DNA of 64,000 nt from Ilumatobacter sp. (GCF_030065885.1 NZ_JASJCS010000007.1:46625-110624); one strand, 5' to 3'. Counted from the stretch's first letter, positions 43,309-53,333 are shown. Translations and numbers: made by a program. Notes: a model not told the origin generated them from the sequence alone.

Positions 43309-44894
43309 ACGACCTCCGCTCCACCGCTGGACGCTGGCTGGCGGCCGAACCCGACGACGACATCCGAACCGAGCTGCAGGCGCTCATCGACGGCGACGCC
43401 GACGAGCTCGCTGCGCGCTTCGCGGACCGGCTCCAATTCGGCACCGCCGGCCTGCGGGCCGCCGTTGGCGCCGGGCCGCTGCGCATGAACCGGCTGGTCG
43501 TACGGCAAGCCGCCGCCGGGCTCGCGCAGTACCTGCTCGACACCGACCCGCTGGCTCGCGAGCGTGGCGTCGTCGTCGGCTACGACGCCCGGCGCAAGAG
43601 CGACGTGTTCGCCGCCGACACGGCGCGGGTCATGGCCGCGGTCGGCATCCCGGCCCGCCTGTTCGACCAGCAGGTGCCGACGCCGGTGCTGGCGTGGTCG
43701 ATCACCCACCTCGGCTGCGCGGCGGGCGTCGTGGTCACCGCCTCGCACAACCCACCCGCCGACAACGGCTACAAGGTCTACCTCGGCGACGGCGCCCAGA
43801 TCGTCCCGCCGCACGACGTCGGCATCTCGGCGTGCATCGGCCGCGTCGACGCCACCTCGGTGCCGCTCGCTCCCGACGACGATCCGTTGATCAGCACCGT
43901 CGGCGACGAGCTGGTCGACGCCTACATCGCCTCGGTGCCCGCCGTGCGGCGTCGACCCGACGTCGCCGGCGTGCCCGTGGCATACACCGCCATGCACGGG
44001 GTCGGCGGCGAGACCGTGCTCCGGGCGTTCGAGGCGGCCGGCCTGCCGGCACCCGCCGTCGTCGCCGAGCAGTTCGAGCCCGACGGCTCGTTCCCGACGG
44101 TGTCGTTCCCGAACCCCGAGGAACCGGGTGCGATGGACCTGCTGATGAGCGTGGCGCAGTCGTCCGGTGCACATGCCGCACTCGCCAACGACCCCGACGC
44201 CGACCGGCTCGGCGTGGCCATCCCCCAGGCGGACGGGTCGTGGCGACGGCTCGGGGGTGACGAGATCGGCTGGCTGTTCGCCGACTACCTGCTCGGCAGC
44301 GACACCGGCGCCGATCGACTGGTCGTCACCACGCTCGTGTCGTCCTCGTTGCTCGGCAAGATGGCGGCCGCCCACGGTGTCCACGCCGCCGAGACGTTCA
44401 CGGGCTTCAAGTGGATCGCGCGGGCGGTGCACGAGCATCCCGACCTGCGGTTCGTCATGGGCTACGAACAAGCGCTCGGCTACCTCGTGGCCGCTGCGCC
44501 GCTCGACAAGGACGGCATCACCGCCGCCGTGCTCTTCGCCGAGATGGCCGCCGTCGCGGCTGCCGAGGGGAGGACGATGCAGGACTGGCTCGACGACCTC
44601 GCTTCCCGCTTCGGCCGTCACGTGCTCGCTGACGCCGCGGTCCGCATGCAGCCGGCCGACGCGGCGGCCAAGGTGGCCGCGCTGCGGGCGGCGCCGCCGG
44701 CGGCGATCGGCGGTCGTGCCGTGGTGGCGACCGACGAGTACCCCGAGGCCGACCTCGTCCGCTTCGAGCTCGAGGGCGGCGTCCGGGTGCAGATCCGACC
44801 GAGCGGTACCGAGCCCAAGGTGAAGCTCTACGGAGAGGCGGTCGACGAGGACCCGAAACCGTTCGTCGACGCCCTCGCTGCGCTGCTCGCGTGA
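43299..44894 (+). CDS. Phospho-sugar mutase (PmmB/phosphoglucomutase family)
   Basis: The 531-aa alpha-D-phosphohexomutase carries the phosphoserine loop TASHNPPADNGYK, the metal loop DPDADRLG, the sugar loop GYEQALGYL and the phosphate-binding RPSGTEPKVKLYGE. In mycobacteria the homologous pmmB lies beside deoD, upp and add, so a role in pentose-1-phosphate or hexose-phosphate interconversion during nucleoside salvage is plausible; the substrate is not proven. The start is the GTG at 43299, 6 nt after TACGCT, within the third unit of the tandem repeat. Confidence 0.88.
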   Translation: MNSDDLRSTAGRWLAAEPDDDIRTELQALIDGDADELAARFADRLQFGTAGLRAAVGAGPLRMNRLVVRQAAAGLAQYLLDTDPLARERGVVVGYDARRKSDVFAADTARVMAAVGIPARLFDQQVPTPVLAWSITHLGCAAGVVVTASHNPPADNGYKVYLGDGAQIVPPHDVGISACIGRVDATSVPLAPDDDPLISTVGDELVDAYIASVPAVRRRPDVAGVPVAYTAMHGVGGETVLRAFEAAGLPAPAVVAEQFEPDGSFPTVSFPNPEEPGAMDLLMSVAQSSGAHAALANDPDADRLGVAIPQADGSWRRLGGDEIGWLFADYLLGSDTGADRLVVTTLVSSSLLGKMAAAHGVHAAETFTGFKWIARAVHEHPDLRFVMGYEQALGYLVAAAPLDKDGITAAVLFAEMAAVAAAEGRTMQDWLDDLASRFGRHVLADAAVRMQPADAAAKVAALRAAPPAAIGGRAVVATDEYPEADLVRFELEGGVRVQIRPSGTEPKVKLYGEAVDEDPKPFVDALAALLA

Positions 44895-44900
44895 TCCGGG

Positions 44901-46508
44901 TCAGGTCGCTGCGCGCGGCCGGAACAGAGCGAAGCTCGCGTTCTCCCAGACCAGTCGGTAGCGATCGGGTTCGGCCATCAGCTCCTCGTTGAGGTCGGTG
45001 CCCCACTCGGTGACGATCAGCGCCACCGGGACGTCGCGCGGTAGCGGCCGGTAGTCGTCGACCTGGATCGAGAGCCGATCGGTCTCGAGCGTCATCGCCC
45101 TCGCCTTGGGCGCAGCGACGACCTCGTCGGGCCCCGTCAGCTGCTCGACGGCGCCGAACATCGCCTGCGCCTCGGGGTGCGTCGGGCCCCACTCGACCGC
45201 GCCGAGGTCGGCGAACTCGCTCGCCCGGTCGACACGGACGTTCGCGTTCGCGATGTTCCCGGCGGCGATCGCCGCGAGCAGCAGCGCGGTCGCGAGGGGA
45301 GGCATCCATGACCGGCCGCGCCACGCGACCAGCGTCGAGACGGCCACCAGCCCGAGGAGCAGCAGGATCGGCGCAACCGTGGCGACGTAGCGGTTGAGTG
45401 CGCCGCGGAAGCTCGCGCCGATGACGAACGCGCCGAGGGCATACGCGACCAGGTGGACATCGCGGGCGCGGAACTTCGTGACCGCCAGCACCATGCCGGC
45501 CAGTGCGGCAGCCAGGTAGACACCGATGACGAACCAGCCGAGCCACTCGACTCCGAACACGTCGGGGCTCGCCTCCCACTGGCGCTTGAGACCCGAGACC
45601 TCGGCGAGATGCTCGACGTGGTGGCGGCGGAACTTCCACACGTTGCCCACGCCGGTGCCGCTGTACTGCGGGATCAGGGTGCTCGGCAGGATCGCCTGGA
45701 GCAGGCCGACCGACGCCAGCGCCGCGAGATGGGGCGTCAGCAGGCGGAGGCCGAGTGCGGTCCAGTCGGCCTGCTCCCGCAGTTCGCGCCGGTGTGCGAC
45801 CAGGGCGGCGAGCTGGGCGGCCGCGATGCCGGCGATCATCGCCAGACCCTCACGGCGGACCGAGAACGCGGCGGCGGCGCCGATACCGAGCAGGACGAGC
45901 GGAGCGAGCGCGGCCGCTGTGTTCGTGTACAGGTCCCGCTCGGCCACCCGGTCGAGGGCGACCAGCATCACGCCTGTGATCGCGAGGAACGGCCACTCGG
46001 ACTGGATCAGCTCGGTCCAACTCAGGAGCAGCGGCGTCAGGGTCACGGCGACGACGCCGACGAGAGCCGGTGTGGTGCCGAGCCGTGGACGGGCGAGTGC
46101 GAACCAGCAGCAGGCGAAGACGACCGAGCAGAGCACCGGCACGATCGTCAGCTGGTCGACGTCGGGTCCGACGATGGCGACGACCGGTGCCAGCAGCATC
46201 GGGAAGCCCCACGGGTAGAGCGGGGGGCTGAACGGCGCACCGGACGACGAATCGACGGTGAAGCGGTTCTCGTCGGTCACCCGGCCGGGGTCGCCGTCGA
46301 GCAGGCTCTCGGCCTGCCGGATGTAGAGCGCCCAGTCGTCGCCCCACCAGTGGCCCGAGCGATGAGACGAGTACATGATGGCCACCATCGCCCCGACGAC
46401 GACGGCGAGCAGGGCGCCCCGCCACGGGAAGCGGCGAGCCGCGTGCGGCGGAGGCGCCGGGGCGACGCCGAGATCAGACGCCGCTACCGAACTGTCGATC
46501 GCCTGCAT
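44901..46508 (-). CDS. Multi-pass membrane glycosyltransferase (GT-C/ArnT-like)
   Basis: The 535-aa membrane protein has about eleven hydrophobic segments. After the first helix lies an extracytoplasmic loop with HRSGHWWGDDWALYIRQAES, whose acidic pair matches the catalytic loop of GT-C enzymes that use polyprenyl-phosphate sugars. A soluble C-terminal segment ends the protein. It probably glycosylates envelope lipids or proteins. The ATG at 46508 overlaps the end of upp by 35 bp (an adjacent GTG at 46511 is possible). It is convergent with the mutase gene. Confidence 0.75.
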   Translation of the reverse strand: MQAIDSSVAASDLGVAPAPPPHAARRFPWRGALLAVVVGAMVAIMYSSHRSGHWWGDDWALYIRQAESLLDGDPGRVTDENRFTVDSSSGAPFSPPLYPWGFPMLLAPVVAIVGPDVDQLTIVPVLCSVVFACCWFALARPRLGTTPALVGVVAVTLTPLLLSWTELIQSEWPFLAITGVMLVALDRVAERDLYTNTAAALAPLVLLGIGAAAAFSVRREGLAMIAGIAAAQLAALVAHRRELREQADWTALGLRLLTPHLAALASVGLLQAILPSTLIPQYSGTGVGNVWKFRRHHVEHLAEVSGLKRQWEASPDVFGVEWLGWFVIGVYLAAALAGMVLAVTKFRARDVHLVAYALGAFVIGASFRGALNRYVATVAPILLLLGLVAVSTLVAWRGRSWMPPLATALLLAAIAAGNIANANVRVDRASEFADLGAVEWGPTHPEAQAMFGAVEQLTGPDEVVAAPKARAMTLETDRLSIQVDDYRPLPRDVPVALIVTEWGTDLNEELMAEPDRYRLVWENASFALFRPRAAT

Positions 46509-47109
46509 CACCCAACCCGGGCACGATGAATGCGGTGTCGTTCAGGTGGTCGTCGACGGCGGCCGTGTACACGTGCAGCTCGAGGCCTTCGTCGCGGAGC
46601 CGCTGGATGCCCTCGGGCGCGGCGAGAGCACAGACGACGGTGATCGGTGTCGGCGCGTCGCGGGCCACCAACAGCTCGACGGTGTGGACCAGCGAGCCCC
46701 CGGTGGCCAGCATCGGGTCGATCACGATGACGGGTCGACCGGCCAGCGTCTCGGGCAGCTTGTTGACGTACGGGTGCGGCTGGAACGTGGCCTCGTCGCG
46801 GGAGATCCCGATGAAGCCGACGTCGGCGATGGGCATCAGTTCCTGCGCGGGGTGCACGAAGCCGAGGCCGGCACGCAACACCGGCACGATCACGGGCTGT
46901 ACCGCCAGCCGCCGCGCCGGGGCCGTGGTCAGCGGCGTCTCGACCGTGCCGTCGATCGTTGGCAACGACTTGGTCGCCTCGGCGAGGAGCAGCGTGCCGA
47001 TGCGCTCGAGGTTGTTGCGGAACAGCGGGTTCGGCGTGTCCCGGTCCCTGATCCTCGCGAGGGAGTCAGCGACGAGCGGGTGGTCGACGAGGGTGACGGT
47101 GACGGACAT
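46474..47109 (-). CDS. upp: Uracil phosphoribosyltransferase
   Basis: The 211-aa enzyme makes UMP from uracil and PRPP. The PRPP loop VIVIDPMLATGGS and the uracil-binding C-terminus GDAGDRQFGSG are intact. The ATG at 47109 has GGAG 8 nt upstream. A near-identical copy of its first 14 codons and leader lies 140 bp upstream, forming a mini-ORF that stops 14 nt before this start. It sits between the glycosyltransferase and adenosine deaminase genes in the nucleoside salvage island. Confidence 0.96.
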   Translation of the reverse strand: MSVTVTLVDHPLVADSLARIRDRDTPNPLFRNNLERIGTLLLAEATKSLPTIDGTVETPLTTAPARRLAVQPVIVPVLRAGLGFVHPAQELMPIADVGFIGISRDEATFQPHPYVNKLPETLAGRPVIVIDPMLATGGSLVHTVELLVARDAPTPITVVCALAAPEGIQRLRDEGLELHVYTAAVDDHLNDTAFIVPGLGDAGDRQFGSGV

Positions 47110-47143
47110 GTGTGCTCCGGCGTTCAGGTGGGTGGCTCGGCGC
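47069..47143 (-). repeat. upp 5'-end repeat, proximal copy
   Basis: A 75-bp unit covering the first 14 codons of upp, its ribosome-binding site and part of the leader. It matches 47209-47283 at 73 of 75 positions, with an exact spacing of 140 bp. Confidence 0.9.
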
Positions 47144-47249
47144 CCGGTCGTGCGACTGCCAGGGAGCCGGCCGGTGATGGGGTTCGGGGGCGCAGCTCCC
47201 GGGGTGGGGCGACGAGCGGGTGGTCGACGGGGGTGACGGTGACGGACAT
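47124..47249 (-). CDS. 41-codon upstream ORF made from a duplicated upp start
   Basis: Starting at the ATG at 47249, the frame reads MSVTVTPVDHPLVA, the first 14 residues of Upp with one change, then a Pro/Arg-rich non-homologous tail to a TGA at 47124, 14 nt before the upp ATG. It keeps the same GGAG ribosome-binding site as upp. It is too short for the track. Translation could influence upp through coupling, or it may be a neutral by-product of the 140-bp duplication. Expression is unproven. Confidence 0.45.
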   Translation of the reverse strand: MSVTVTPVDHPLVAPPRELRPRTPSPAGSLAVARPGAEPPT

Positions 47250-47283
47250 GTGTGCTCCGGCGTTCAGGTGGGCGGCTCGGCGC
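47209..47283 (-). repeat. upp 5'-end repeat, distal copy
   Basis: The second copy of the 75-bp upp start unit, two mismatches from the first. The high identity suggests a recent tandem duplication with a 65-bp unrelated-looking segment between the copies. Confidence 0.9.
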
Positions 47284-47316
47284 GCAGGTGGTCGCCCGCG
47301 GCGGGGTTCGTCTGCA

Positions 47317-48396
47317 TCAACCCGCTCCCATCGAGGCCTCGGCGTTGAGCAGCGCGTAGCGGGGCTTGATGAACCCGTTGATGATCTTCAGCCGCTCGGG
47401 GAACGGCGCGAACGCCGACTTCATGGCGTTGATCGTGAGCCACTCGAGGTCGGCGAGATCCCAGCCGAACGCATCGTGGAGCTGGAGCATCTCCCTGGTC
47501 ATCGACGTGTCGCTCATCAACCGGTTGTCGGTGTTGAGCGTCACTCGGAACCGCAGCCGGCGCAGCAGACCGATGGGATGGTCGGCGATCGAGGCGCAGA
47601 CGCCGGTGTTGACGTTGGACGTCGGGCAGAGCTCGAGACAGATCCTCCGGTCGCGGACGTACGACGCCAGCCTGCCGAGCTGCTCGTCGCCCTCGGGGCC
47701 GGTGATGTCGTCGACGACGCGAACCCCGTGACCGAGGCGGGCTGCGCCGCAGTACTGGAGCGCCTCCCAGATCGACGGCAGCCCGAACGCCTCGCCGGCA
47801 TGGATCGTGGAGTGGAAGTTCTCGCGCATCACGTACTGGAACGCATCGAGGTGCCGCGACGGCGGGTAGCCGGCCTCGGCGCCCGCGATGTCGAAGCCGA
47901 CGACCCCGCGATCGCGGTTGGCGACCGCCAGCTCGGCGATCTCACGGCTGTGGGCGGCGGTCCGCATCGCAGAACAGATCGTGTAGATCGTGAGATCGGT
48001 GCCGTTCGAGCCGCGTTCGAACCCGGCGAGCACCGCATCGAGCACCTCTTGGAGCTCGAGCCCGCCCTCCATGTGCAGCTCGGGAGCGAAGCGCACCTCG
48101 GCGTAGACGACGCCGTCGTTCGCGAGGTCCTCGGCGCATTCGAACGCCACACGCTCGACGGCGTCGCGCTGTTGCATGACCCCGACGGTGTGGGCGAAGG
48201 TCTCGAGGTACAGCACGAGGTCGTTGCGCTTGGCGCCCCGGTTGAACCATGTGCTCAGCTCGCCGATGTCGGTGGTCGGCAGCCTGTCGTACCCGTACTC
48301 GGCCGCCAGCTCGACGACCGAGGACGGTCGCACGCCGCCGTCGAGGTGGTCGTGGAGCAGCACCTTGGGAGCCCGCTCGATCAGGCCGCGGATCAT
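47317..48396 (-). CDS. add: Adenosine deaminase
   Basis: The 359-aa enzyme deaminates adenosine to inosine. The metal-binding [10 protein letters not shown] near the N-terminus, [15 protein letters not shown] with the catalytic Glu, CPTSNVNTG and the LNTDNR metal site are all present. The start ATG at 48396 follows a TACGGT box by 6 nt; the 432-aa track form adds an implausible Arg/Pro-rich stretch. It lies between upp and the PhyH oxygenase on the same strand as the BMP transporter, consistent with salvage of imported nucleosides. Confidence 0.95.
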   Translation of the reverse strand: MIRGLIERAPKVLLHDHLDGGVRPSSVVELAAEYGYDRLPTTDIGELSTWFNRGAKRNDLVLYLETFAHTVGVMQQRDAVERVAFECAEDLANDGVVYAEVRFAPELHMEGGLELQEVLDAVLAGFERGSNGTDLTIYTICSAMRTAAHSREIAELAVANRDRGVVGFDIAGAEAGYPPSRHLDAFQYVMRENFHSTIHAGEAFGLPSIWEALQYCGAARLGHGVRVVDDITGPEGDEQLGRLASYVRDRRICLELCPTSNVNTGVCASIADHPIGLLRRLRFRVTLNTDNRLMSDTSMTREMLQLHDAFGWDLADLEWLTINAMKSAFAPFPERLKIINGFIKPRYALLNAEASMGAG

Positions 48397-48454
48397 GCGG
48401 ACACCGTACCGAGTCCCGAGCGCCGGAGTCGCTGCCGCGTCGGTGCCGGTGGGG

Positions 48455-49324
48455 TCATGCGGCAACCGTAGCGAGGCGCCGAAGCGGCATGTCGGCGGGG
48501 CGCTGCAGCCAGTTCCACGCGGGGTAGTCGGCGGCGGCGGAGATGCAGTGCACGGTGTACGCGTGCCGGCTGTGCGCCGACCGGTTCGCGCCGCTCCAGT
48601 GCGGGAGCTGCCCATCGAGCACGACCATCGTGCCGGCCGGCACCTCGAGCGGCACGAGGTCGTCCGGCGGCGTGGGGAGGGGTGTCGGGTCGAGGGTCTC
48701 GATGACGGTGCCGTCCTCGTCGGTCATCGCACCGGTGCGCTTGAAGAGCTGGCGCAGTCCGGTCCTGTGCCCGCCGGGCGCCGCCCAGAGGCAGCCGTTC
48801 TCGAGCGTCGCGTCCTCGATGGCGAACCAGAACCCCGTCACGCTGATGGGCTCGGTGTACAGGAACGTCGCATCCTGGTGGCACGTCACCTCGCCGCCGA
48901 TCGACGGTTGCTTGAAGATGTACATGCTCTGCAGCGCCAAGGCGTCCACGAGGCCGATGTCGGCCGCCACCTCGGCCAGCCGGGACGTGTACGTGAATCG
49001 CTCGAACACCGGGTCGAGATCGTGCATCGCGTGGCCGATCTTGTTGATGCTGAGCTCTTTCGGCTGCCGCAGCTGGCCGTCGGGTCCGAAGGCCTCCTCC
49101 TCGAAGAAGCACCAGACGATGCCCCCGCTCGCGAGGAACTCGGCGTTGCGCGGTGACTCGTCCTCGATCGTGGTGAACGCGGTTCGGGTCTCGCTCGGCT
49201 GCCAGTCGTCGACGATCTCGATCGCGCGTGCCCGCAGCGCCGCGCAAGCGTCGCTTTCGACGAATTCCTCCAGCACGAGGAACCCGTCGCGACGGAAGCT
49301 CTCGATCTGCTCGGGGCTCAGCAC
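48455..49324 (-). CDS. Phytanoyl-CoA dioxygenase family oxygenase (PhyH-like)
   Basis: The 289-aa protein matches the Fe(II)/2-oxoglutarate PhyH family, near the PHYHD1 branch: an N-terminal [13 protein letters not shown], the iron-binding HxD in [13 protein letters not shown], and a distal His in [12 protein letters not shown] followed by Arg residues for 2-oxoglutarate. The substrate is unknown; a nucleoside-linked role is only suggested by position. The GTG at 49324 is confirmed by a TACGCT box 6 nt upstream; the track ORF's 18 extra codons have no start signal. Confidence 0.88.
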   Translation of the reverse strand: MLSPEQIESFRRDGFLVLEEFVESDACAALRARAIEIVDDWQPSETRTAFTTIEDESPRNAEFLASGGIVWCFFEEEAFGPDGQLRQPKELSINKIGHAMHDLDPVFERFTYTSRLAEVAADIGLVDALALQSMYIFKQPSIGGEVTCHQDATFLYTEPISVTGFWFAIEDATLENGCLWAAPGGHRTGLRQLFKRTGAMTDEDGTVIETLDPTPLPTPPDDLVPLEVPAGTMVVLDGQLPHWSGANRSAHSRHAYTVHCISAAADYPAWNWLQRPADMPLRRLATVAA

Positions 49325-49453
49325 CGCGCCAGCGTAGGCCGTACGACCCGGCCCGGACTCAGCCGCCGATTGCGGCACGCGGCCGGGTGTCGCCGGCGAC
49401 GCGGCCGGCGTTCGCGGTCGGAACCGCCAGGCACCTGACGCGGCGCGGCCGCG

Positions 49454-50701
49454 TCAGGTCTCACCCTTGCGGTAGATCTGGCCGTCGGCGGCCGGCATGC
49501 GCAACCGCTGGCTGGCGAAGACGAGCACGATGATGACGAGTGCGAACGGCATCGTGTTGGGGAGCCAGCTCGGTGCGGTGTCCGACGCCAGGTACCAGAT
49601 GATCATGCCGACGCTGAGCGCGGCGGCCATGACGGAGTCGCGCTGGCGGCCCCTGGTCCACGTGAAGGCGGCGAAGGCGCCGAGCGCGAGGGCCACGAAC
49701 AGCAGGAGCGCGTGGGTGGACTGGCCGTCCAGGTCGCGCAACGAGGTGCCGAACGGGTAGCCGAACAGCAACGCGGCGACGAGCACGCCCTGCGGTCGCC
49801 AGTTGCCGAAGATCAGCGCGGCCAGGCCGATGAAGCCGCGACCGGTGGTCTGGCCCTCCTGGAAGAAGCCGGCGAGCTCCATCGAGATGAACGCGCCGCC
49901 CATCCCGGCCAGCGCGCCGGAGATGACGACGCCGATGTACTTCTGGCGGATGATGTCGACGCCGAGTGACTCGCCGGCCTGCGGGTTCTCGCCGGCGATG
50001 CGGAGCCGGAGCCCGAAGCGGGTCTTCCAGACCACCCACGCCGTGATCGGCACGAGGACGAGCGCCATCAGAGTGAACAGGGAGAGCTCGCTCATCAGGC
50101 CGCGCAGGAAGCCGGTGATGTCGGAGACGAAGAAGATGTCCTCGTCGTCGATGTCGCCGAGGATGTCGGGCGTGCCGATGCCGAAGAAGTCTCCGCCTGC
50201 GAGCACCGGCATGTTGAACTTCTCGAGGCCGCCGACGTCGGGGGACTGGGTCGGGTTGTCGAAGACCTCCTGGCTGAGGAAGCGTGCGACCCCGGGCGCG
50301 AGGATGTTGATCGCGACCCCCGAGATGATGTGGTCGACGCCGAAGCTGACGGTGGCGATCGCGTGCAGCAGACCGCCGAACGCGCCGCCGAGCAGGCCGA
50401 TGAGGACTCCGGCCCACGGGCCGTACTCGAGTGCGCCCCACGCGCCGCACCACGTACCGAGGATCATCATGCCCTCGAGCCCGATGTTGACGACGCCGGC
50501 GCGCTCGGAGTACAGACCGCCGAGGCCGGCGAGGAGGATCGGCACGCTCCAGCGGAGCATCGCCTGCGAGACGGGCACCGACGTGAGGCGGCCGGGATCG
50601 CCGCTCTCGAACGACTCGACGAGGGCCAGCATCAAGATGCCGATCGCCGCATAGATCATGTAACGGGCCCAGGCGGGCAGGGCGTTGAATCGCTCGAGCA
50701 T
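49454..50701 (-). CDS. ABC transporter permease (BMP/nucleoside type), subunit 2
   Basis: The 415-aa membrane protein belongs to the branched-chain/sugar-type permease family used by BMP-dependent nucleoside importers (YufQ/PnrE-like): GGLYSERAGVVNIGLEGMMI is the typical first motif, followed by about ten helices. A non-hydrophobic insert of about 60 residues (around 150-215) is longer than usual. Its ATG overlaps the stop of the first permease by one base (TGATG), showing tight coupling. Confidence 0.9.
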   Translation of the reverse strand: MLERFNALPAWARYMIYAAIGILMLALVESFESGDPGRLTSVPVSQAMLRWSVPILLAGLGGLYSERAGVVNIGLEGMMILGTWCGAWGALEYGPWAGVLIGLLGGAFGGLLHAIATVSFGVDHIISGVAINILAPGVARFLSQEVFDNPTQSPDVGGLEKFNMPVLAGGDFFGIGTPDILGDIDDEDIFFVSDITGFLRGLMSELSLFTLMALVLVPITAWVVWKTRFGLRLRIAGENPQAGESLGVDIIRQKYIGVVISGALAGMGGAFISMELAGFFQEGQTTGRGFIGLAALIFGNWRPQGVLVAALLFGYPFGTSLRDLDGQSTHALLLFVALALGAFAAFTWTRGRQRDSVMAAALSVGMIIWYLASDTAPSWLPNTMPFALVIIVLVFASQRLRMPAADGQIYRKGET

Positions 50702-51810
50702 CAGGCTTCGGCTCCTGCGATCGCGAGTGAGGCGAGTCTGACCTCTTCTCGTTCACGGATGCGGCGGACGAACTCGTACGAGATCACCGCCGCGAGCAGG
50801 ATGACGCCCTGCATGATGGTGACGATCTCCTTCGACGCCGAACCGGTGATCTGCAAGATGCTCGACGAGGCGTCGAGGAACGCGAACAGCAGCGCGCCGA
50901 CCGCGATGCCGACCGGGTGGTTGCGGCCGAGCAGCGCCACGGCGATCCCTGCGAAGCCGAGACCTGGCGTGAAGTTCTGGTCGAAACGGTGGTTGCGGCT
51001 CAGGATGTCGACCAGGCCGACGAGACCGGCGGCGGCCCCCGACAGCAACATCGCGAGGACGACCATGCGCTTGGGCGGCACGCCGCTCGCGCGTGCCGCG
51101 AGCGGGTTGTAGCCGCTCGCCCGCAGGTCGAAGCCGAGCCGTGACCGGCTGACGAAGAGGTGGTACGCGACCCCGGCGAGGATCGCGATCAGCAGCACGC
51201 CGCTGAGCTCGCGGCCGCGCAGGATCTCGCGGGTGAAGATCTCGACCAGCCAGTTGAGGTCGAAGATCCAGCCGGACTCCTCGATCAGCTTGGTGCCCGA
51301 GTTGGTCGACAGCTCGCCGTCGCGCCACGCGACCGTGAGCCAGGCGAGCACGCCGGCCAGCGCGATGTTGTTGAGCATGATCGTCGAGATCACCTCGTTG
51401 ACCCCCCGGCTCACCTTGAGCACACCGGCGAGCCCGGCCCACAGCGAGCCGACGATCATGGCGACGACGACGATGAAGATCACGTGCAGGAAGCCGGGGA
51501 ACACGATCGCACCGCCGGCCGCGGCGGCGAAGAAGGCGCCCATCTGGTACTGGCCCTCGACGCCGATGTTGAACAGGTTCATCCGGAACCCGATCGCTGC
51601 GGCGACGCCCGAGACGTAGAGCGGCGTGGCCTTGTTGAGCATGTCGATGACCGTCTCGAGCGTCGTGCCGTGCTGGACCATGTCCTTGTACGCCGTGAAC
51701 GGGTTGCTCCCGGCGATCAGCAGGACGATCGACGACAGCAGGAACGCGAACAGGATCGACGTGACCGGGGCTGCGACGAGCAGCGCGAACGACCGGAATC
51801 TGGACTGCAT
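50701..51810 (-). CDS. ABC transporter permease (BMP/nucleoside type), subunit 1
   Basis: The 369-aa permease (YufP/PnrD-like) has about eight to ten helices and the motif GFRMNLFNIGVEGQYQMGAF. The region RASGYNPLAARASGVPPKRM matches the cytoplasmic coupling loop that contacts the ATPase. The 507-aa track ORF extends into the ATPase gene; the ATG at 51810 overlaps the ATPase stop (TGATG). With the partner permease it forms the membrane channel. Confidence 0.91.
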   Translation of the reverse strand: MQSRFRSFALLVAAPVTSILFAFLLSSIVLLIAGSNPFTAYKDMVQHGTTLETVIDMLNKATPLYVSGVAAAIGFRMNLFNIGVEGQYQMGAFFAAAAGGAIVFPGFLHVIFIVVVAMIVGSLWAGLAGVLKVSRGVNEVISTIMLNNIALAGVLAWLTVAWRDGELSTNSGTKLIEESGWIFDLNWLVEIFTREILRGRELSGVLLIAILAGVAYHLFVSRSRLGFDLRASGYNPLAARASGVPPKRMVVLAMLLSGAAAGLVGLVDILSRNHRFDQNFTPGLGFAGIAVALLGRNHPVGIAVGALLFAFLDASSSILQITGSASKEIVTIMQGVILLAAVISYEFVRRIREREEVRLASLAIAGAEA

Positions 51811-53333
51811 CAGTTGACCTCCTCGGCAATGGCCGCGCCGGTCATGTACGAACCGAGGTCGCGGGGCGTGATCTCGGAGGGGTCGAGCTGGGCGACGATC
51901 TTGCCGTGGAACATCACCACGATCGTGTCCGACAGGCCGATCAACTCGTCGAGGTCGGCCGAGATCAGCAGGGTCGCAAGCCCTTCCGAACGGGCGTCGC
52001 GGATCGACTGCCACACCGCGGCCTGGGCGCCGACGTCGATGCCGCGCGTGGGGTGGGCGGCGATCAAGAGCTTGGGGTCGGTGGACATCTCGCGCCCGAT
52101 GATGAACTTCTGCTGGTTGCCGCCCGAGAGTGCGTGCGCTGCCACGTCGATGTTCGGCGACTTGACGTCGTACTCGGACCGGACCAACTCGGTGTGCCGT
52201 CTCGAACCCGGCCGGTCGATCCACACACCCTTCGAGAACGGCGCCTCGGTCTGATGCCCGAGCGCAGCGTTCTCCCAGAGTGGCGAGTTGAGCAGGAGGC
52301 CCTCCTCGTGACGGTCCTGGGGGACGAGGCCGATGCCGGCCTCGCGCCGCGGTCGCACCGCCCAGTGCGTGATGTCGTCTCCCATGAGCGTGATCGAGCC
52401 GGACGCGATGGGTTCGGTGCCGATGATGGCACCGATCAGCTCGCCCTGGCCGTTGCCCTCGACGCCGGCGACGCCGACGATCTCGCCCCGGCGCACATCG
52501 AGCGACACGGCGTCGAGGACCGGGCGCTCGTTCTCGAGCACCGTCACGTCGCGGACCGAGAGAGCGATTTCGTCGGTGACGGTCGACTCGGTCGTGTCGG
52601 GCGTCGGCAGCTCACTGCCGACCATCAGCTCGGCGAGCTCGGCCGCCGTGACGTCGGCCGCGGGCATGCTGGCGACCGTGTGGCCCTGGCGGAGCACGGT
52701 GATGGTGTCGGCGATCTCGAGGACCTCGAGCAGCTTGTGGTTGATGAACAGGATCGTGGCGCCGCTCGCCTTGAGCTCGCGCAGGTTGGCGAACAGCGCC
52801 TCGACCTCTTGCGGCACGAGCACGGCGGTCGGCTCGTCGAGGATCAGGATCTTGGCGCCCCGGTAGAGCACCTTGATGATCTCGATCCGCTGGCGTTCGC
52901 CGACCTCGAGCTCTTCGACGAGGTCGTCGGGGTGGATGTCGAGGCCGTAGGCCTCGCCGACCTCGATCAGGTGCTGGCGGGCCTCGGTGAAGTCGATGCG
53001 GACCGGGTCGCGCATCGGCTCGGATCCGAGGATGACGTTCTCGAGCACCGTCAGGTTGTCGGCGAGCATGAAGTGCTGGTGGACCATGCCGATGCCCAGG
53101 TCGATCGCCTCGCTCGGTGAGTCGAACTCGACCTCGGTGCCGTTGACCAGCATGCGACCCTCGTCCGCACGCTGCATCCCGTACAGGATCTTCATCAGCG
53201 TCGACTTGCCGGCGCCGTTCTCGCCGACGATGGCGTGGATCTCGCCCTCCTCGACCTGCAGGTTGACCCGGTCGTTCGCGACGACACCCGGGAACCGCTT
53301 GGTGATGTCGATCAACTCGATCGCCAGCGCCAC
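51810..53333 (-). CDS. ABC transporter ATP-binding protein with two ATPase domains (nucleoside/sugar type)
   Basis: The 507-aa protein has two fused nucleotide-binding domains, as in ribose/nucleoside importers. The first carries Walker A GENGAGKSTLMK, EVGERQRIEIIK as its signature region and Walker B ILILDEPTAVL. The second is degenerate in Walker A (GVEGNGQGELIG) and has SGGNQQKFIIGRE and LLIAAHPTRGIDVGA. The start is the GTG at 53333, because GGAGGGAGG lies 6 nt upstream; the track ATG at 53354 precedes that site. A terminator-like hairpin separates it from the binding protein gene. Confidence 0.92.
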   Translation of the reverse strand: MALAIELIDITKRFPGVVANDRVNLQVEEGEIHAIVGENGAGKSTLMKILYGMQRADEGRMLVNGTEVEFDSPSEAIDLGIGMVHQHFMLADNLTVLENVILGSEPMRDPVRIDFTEARQHLIEVGEAYGLDIHPDDLVEELEVGERQRIEIIKVLYRGAKILILDEPTAVLVPQEVEALFANLRELKASGATILFINHKLLEVLEIADTITVLRQGHTVASMPAADVTAAELAELMVGSELPTPDTTESTVTDEIALSVRDVTVLENERPVLDAVSLDVRRGEIVGVAGVEGNGQGELIGAIIGTEPIASGSITLMGDDITHWAVRPRREAGIGLVPQDRHEEGLLLNSPLWENAALGHQTEAPFSKGVWIDRPGSRRHTELVRSEYDVKSPNIDVAAHALSGGNQQKFIIGREMSTDPKLLIAAHPTRGIDVGAQAAVWQSIRDARSEGLATLLISADLDELIGLSDTIVVMFHGKIVAQLDPSEITPRDLGSYMTGAAIAEEVN

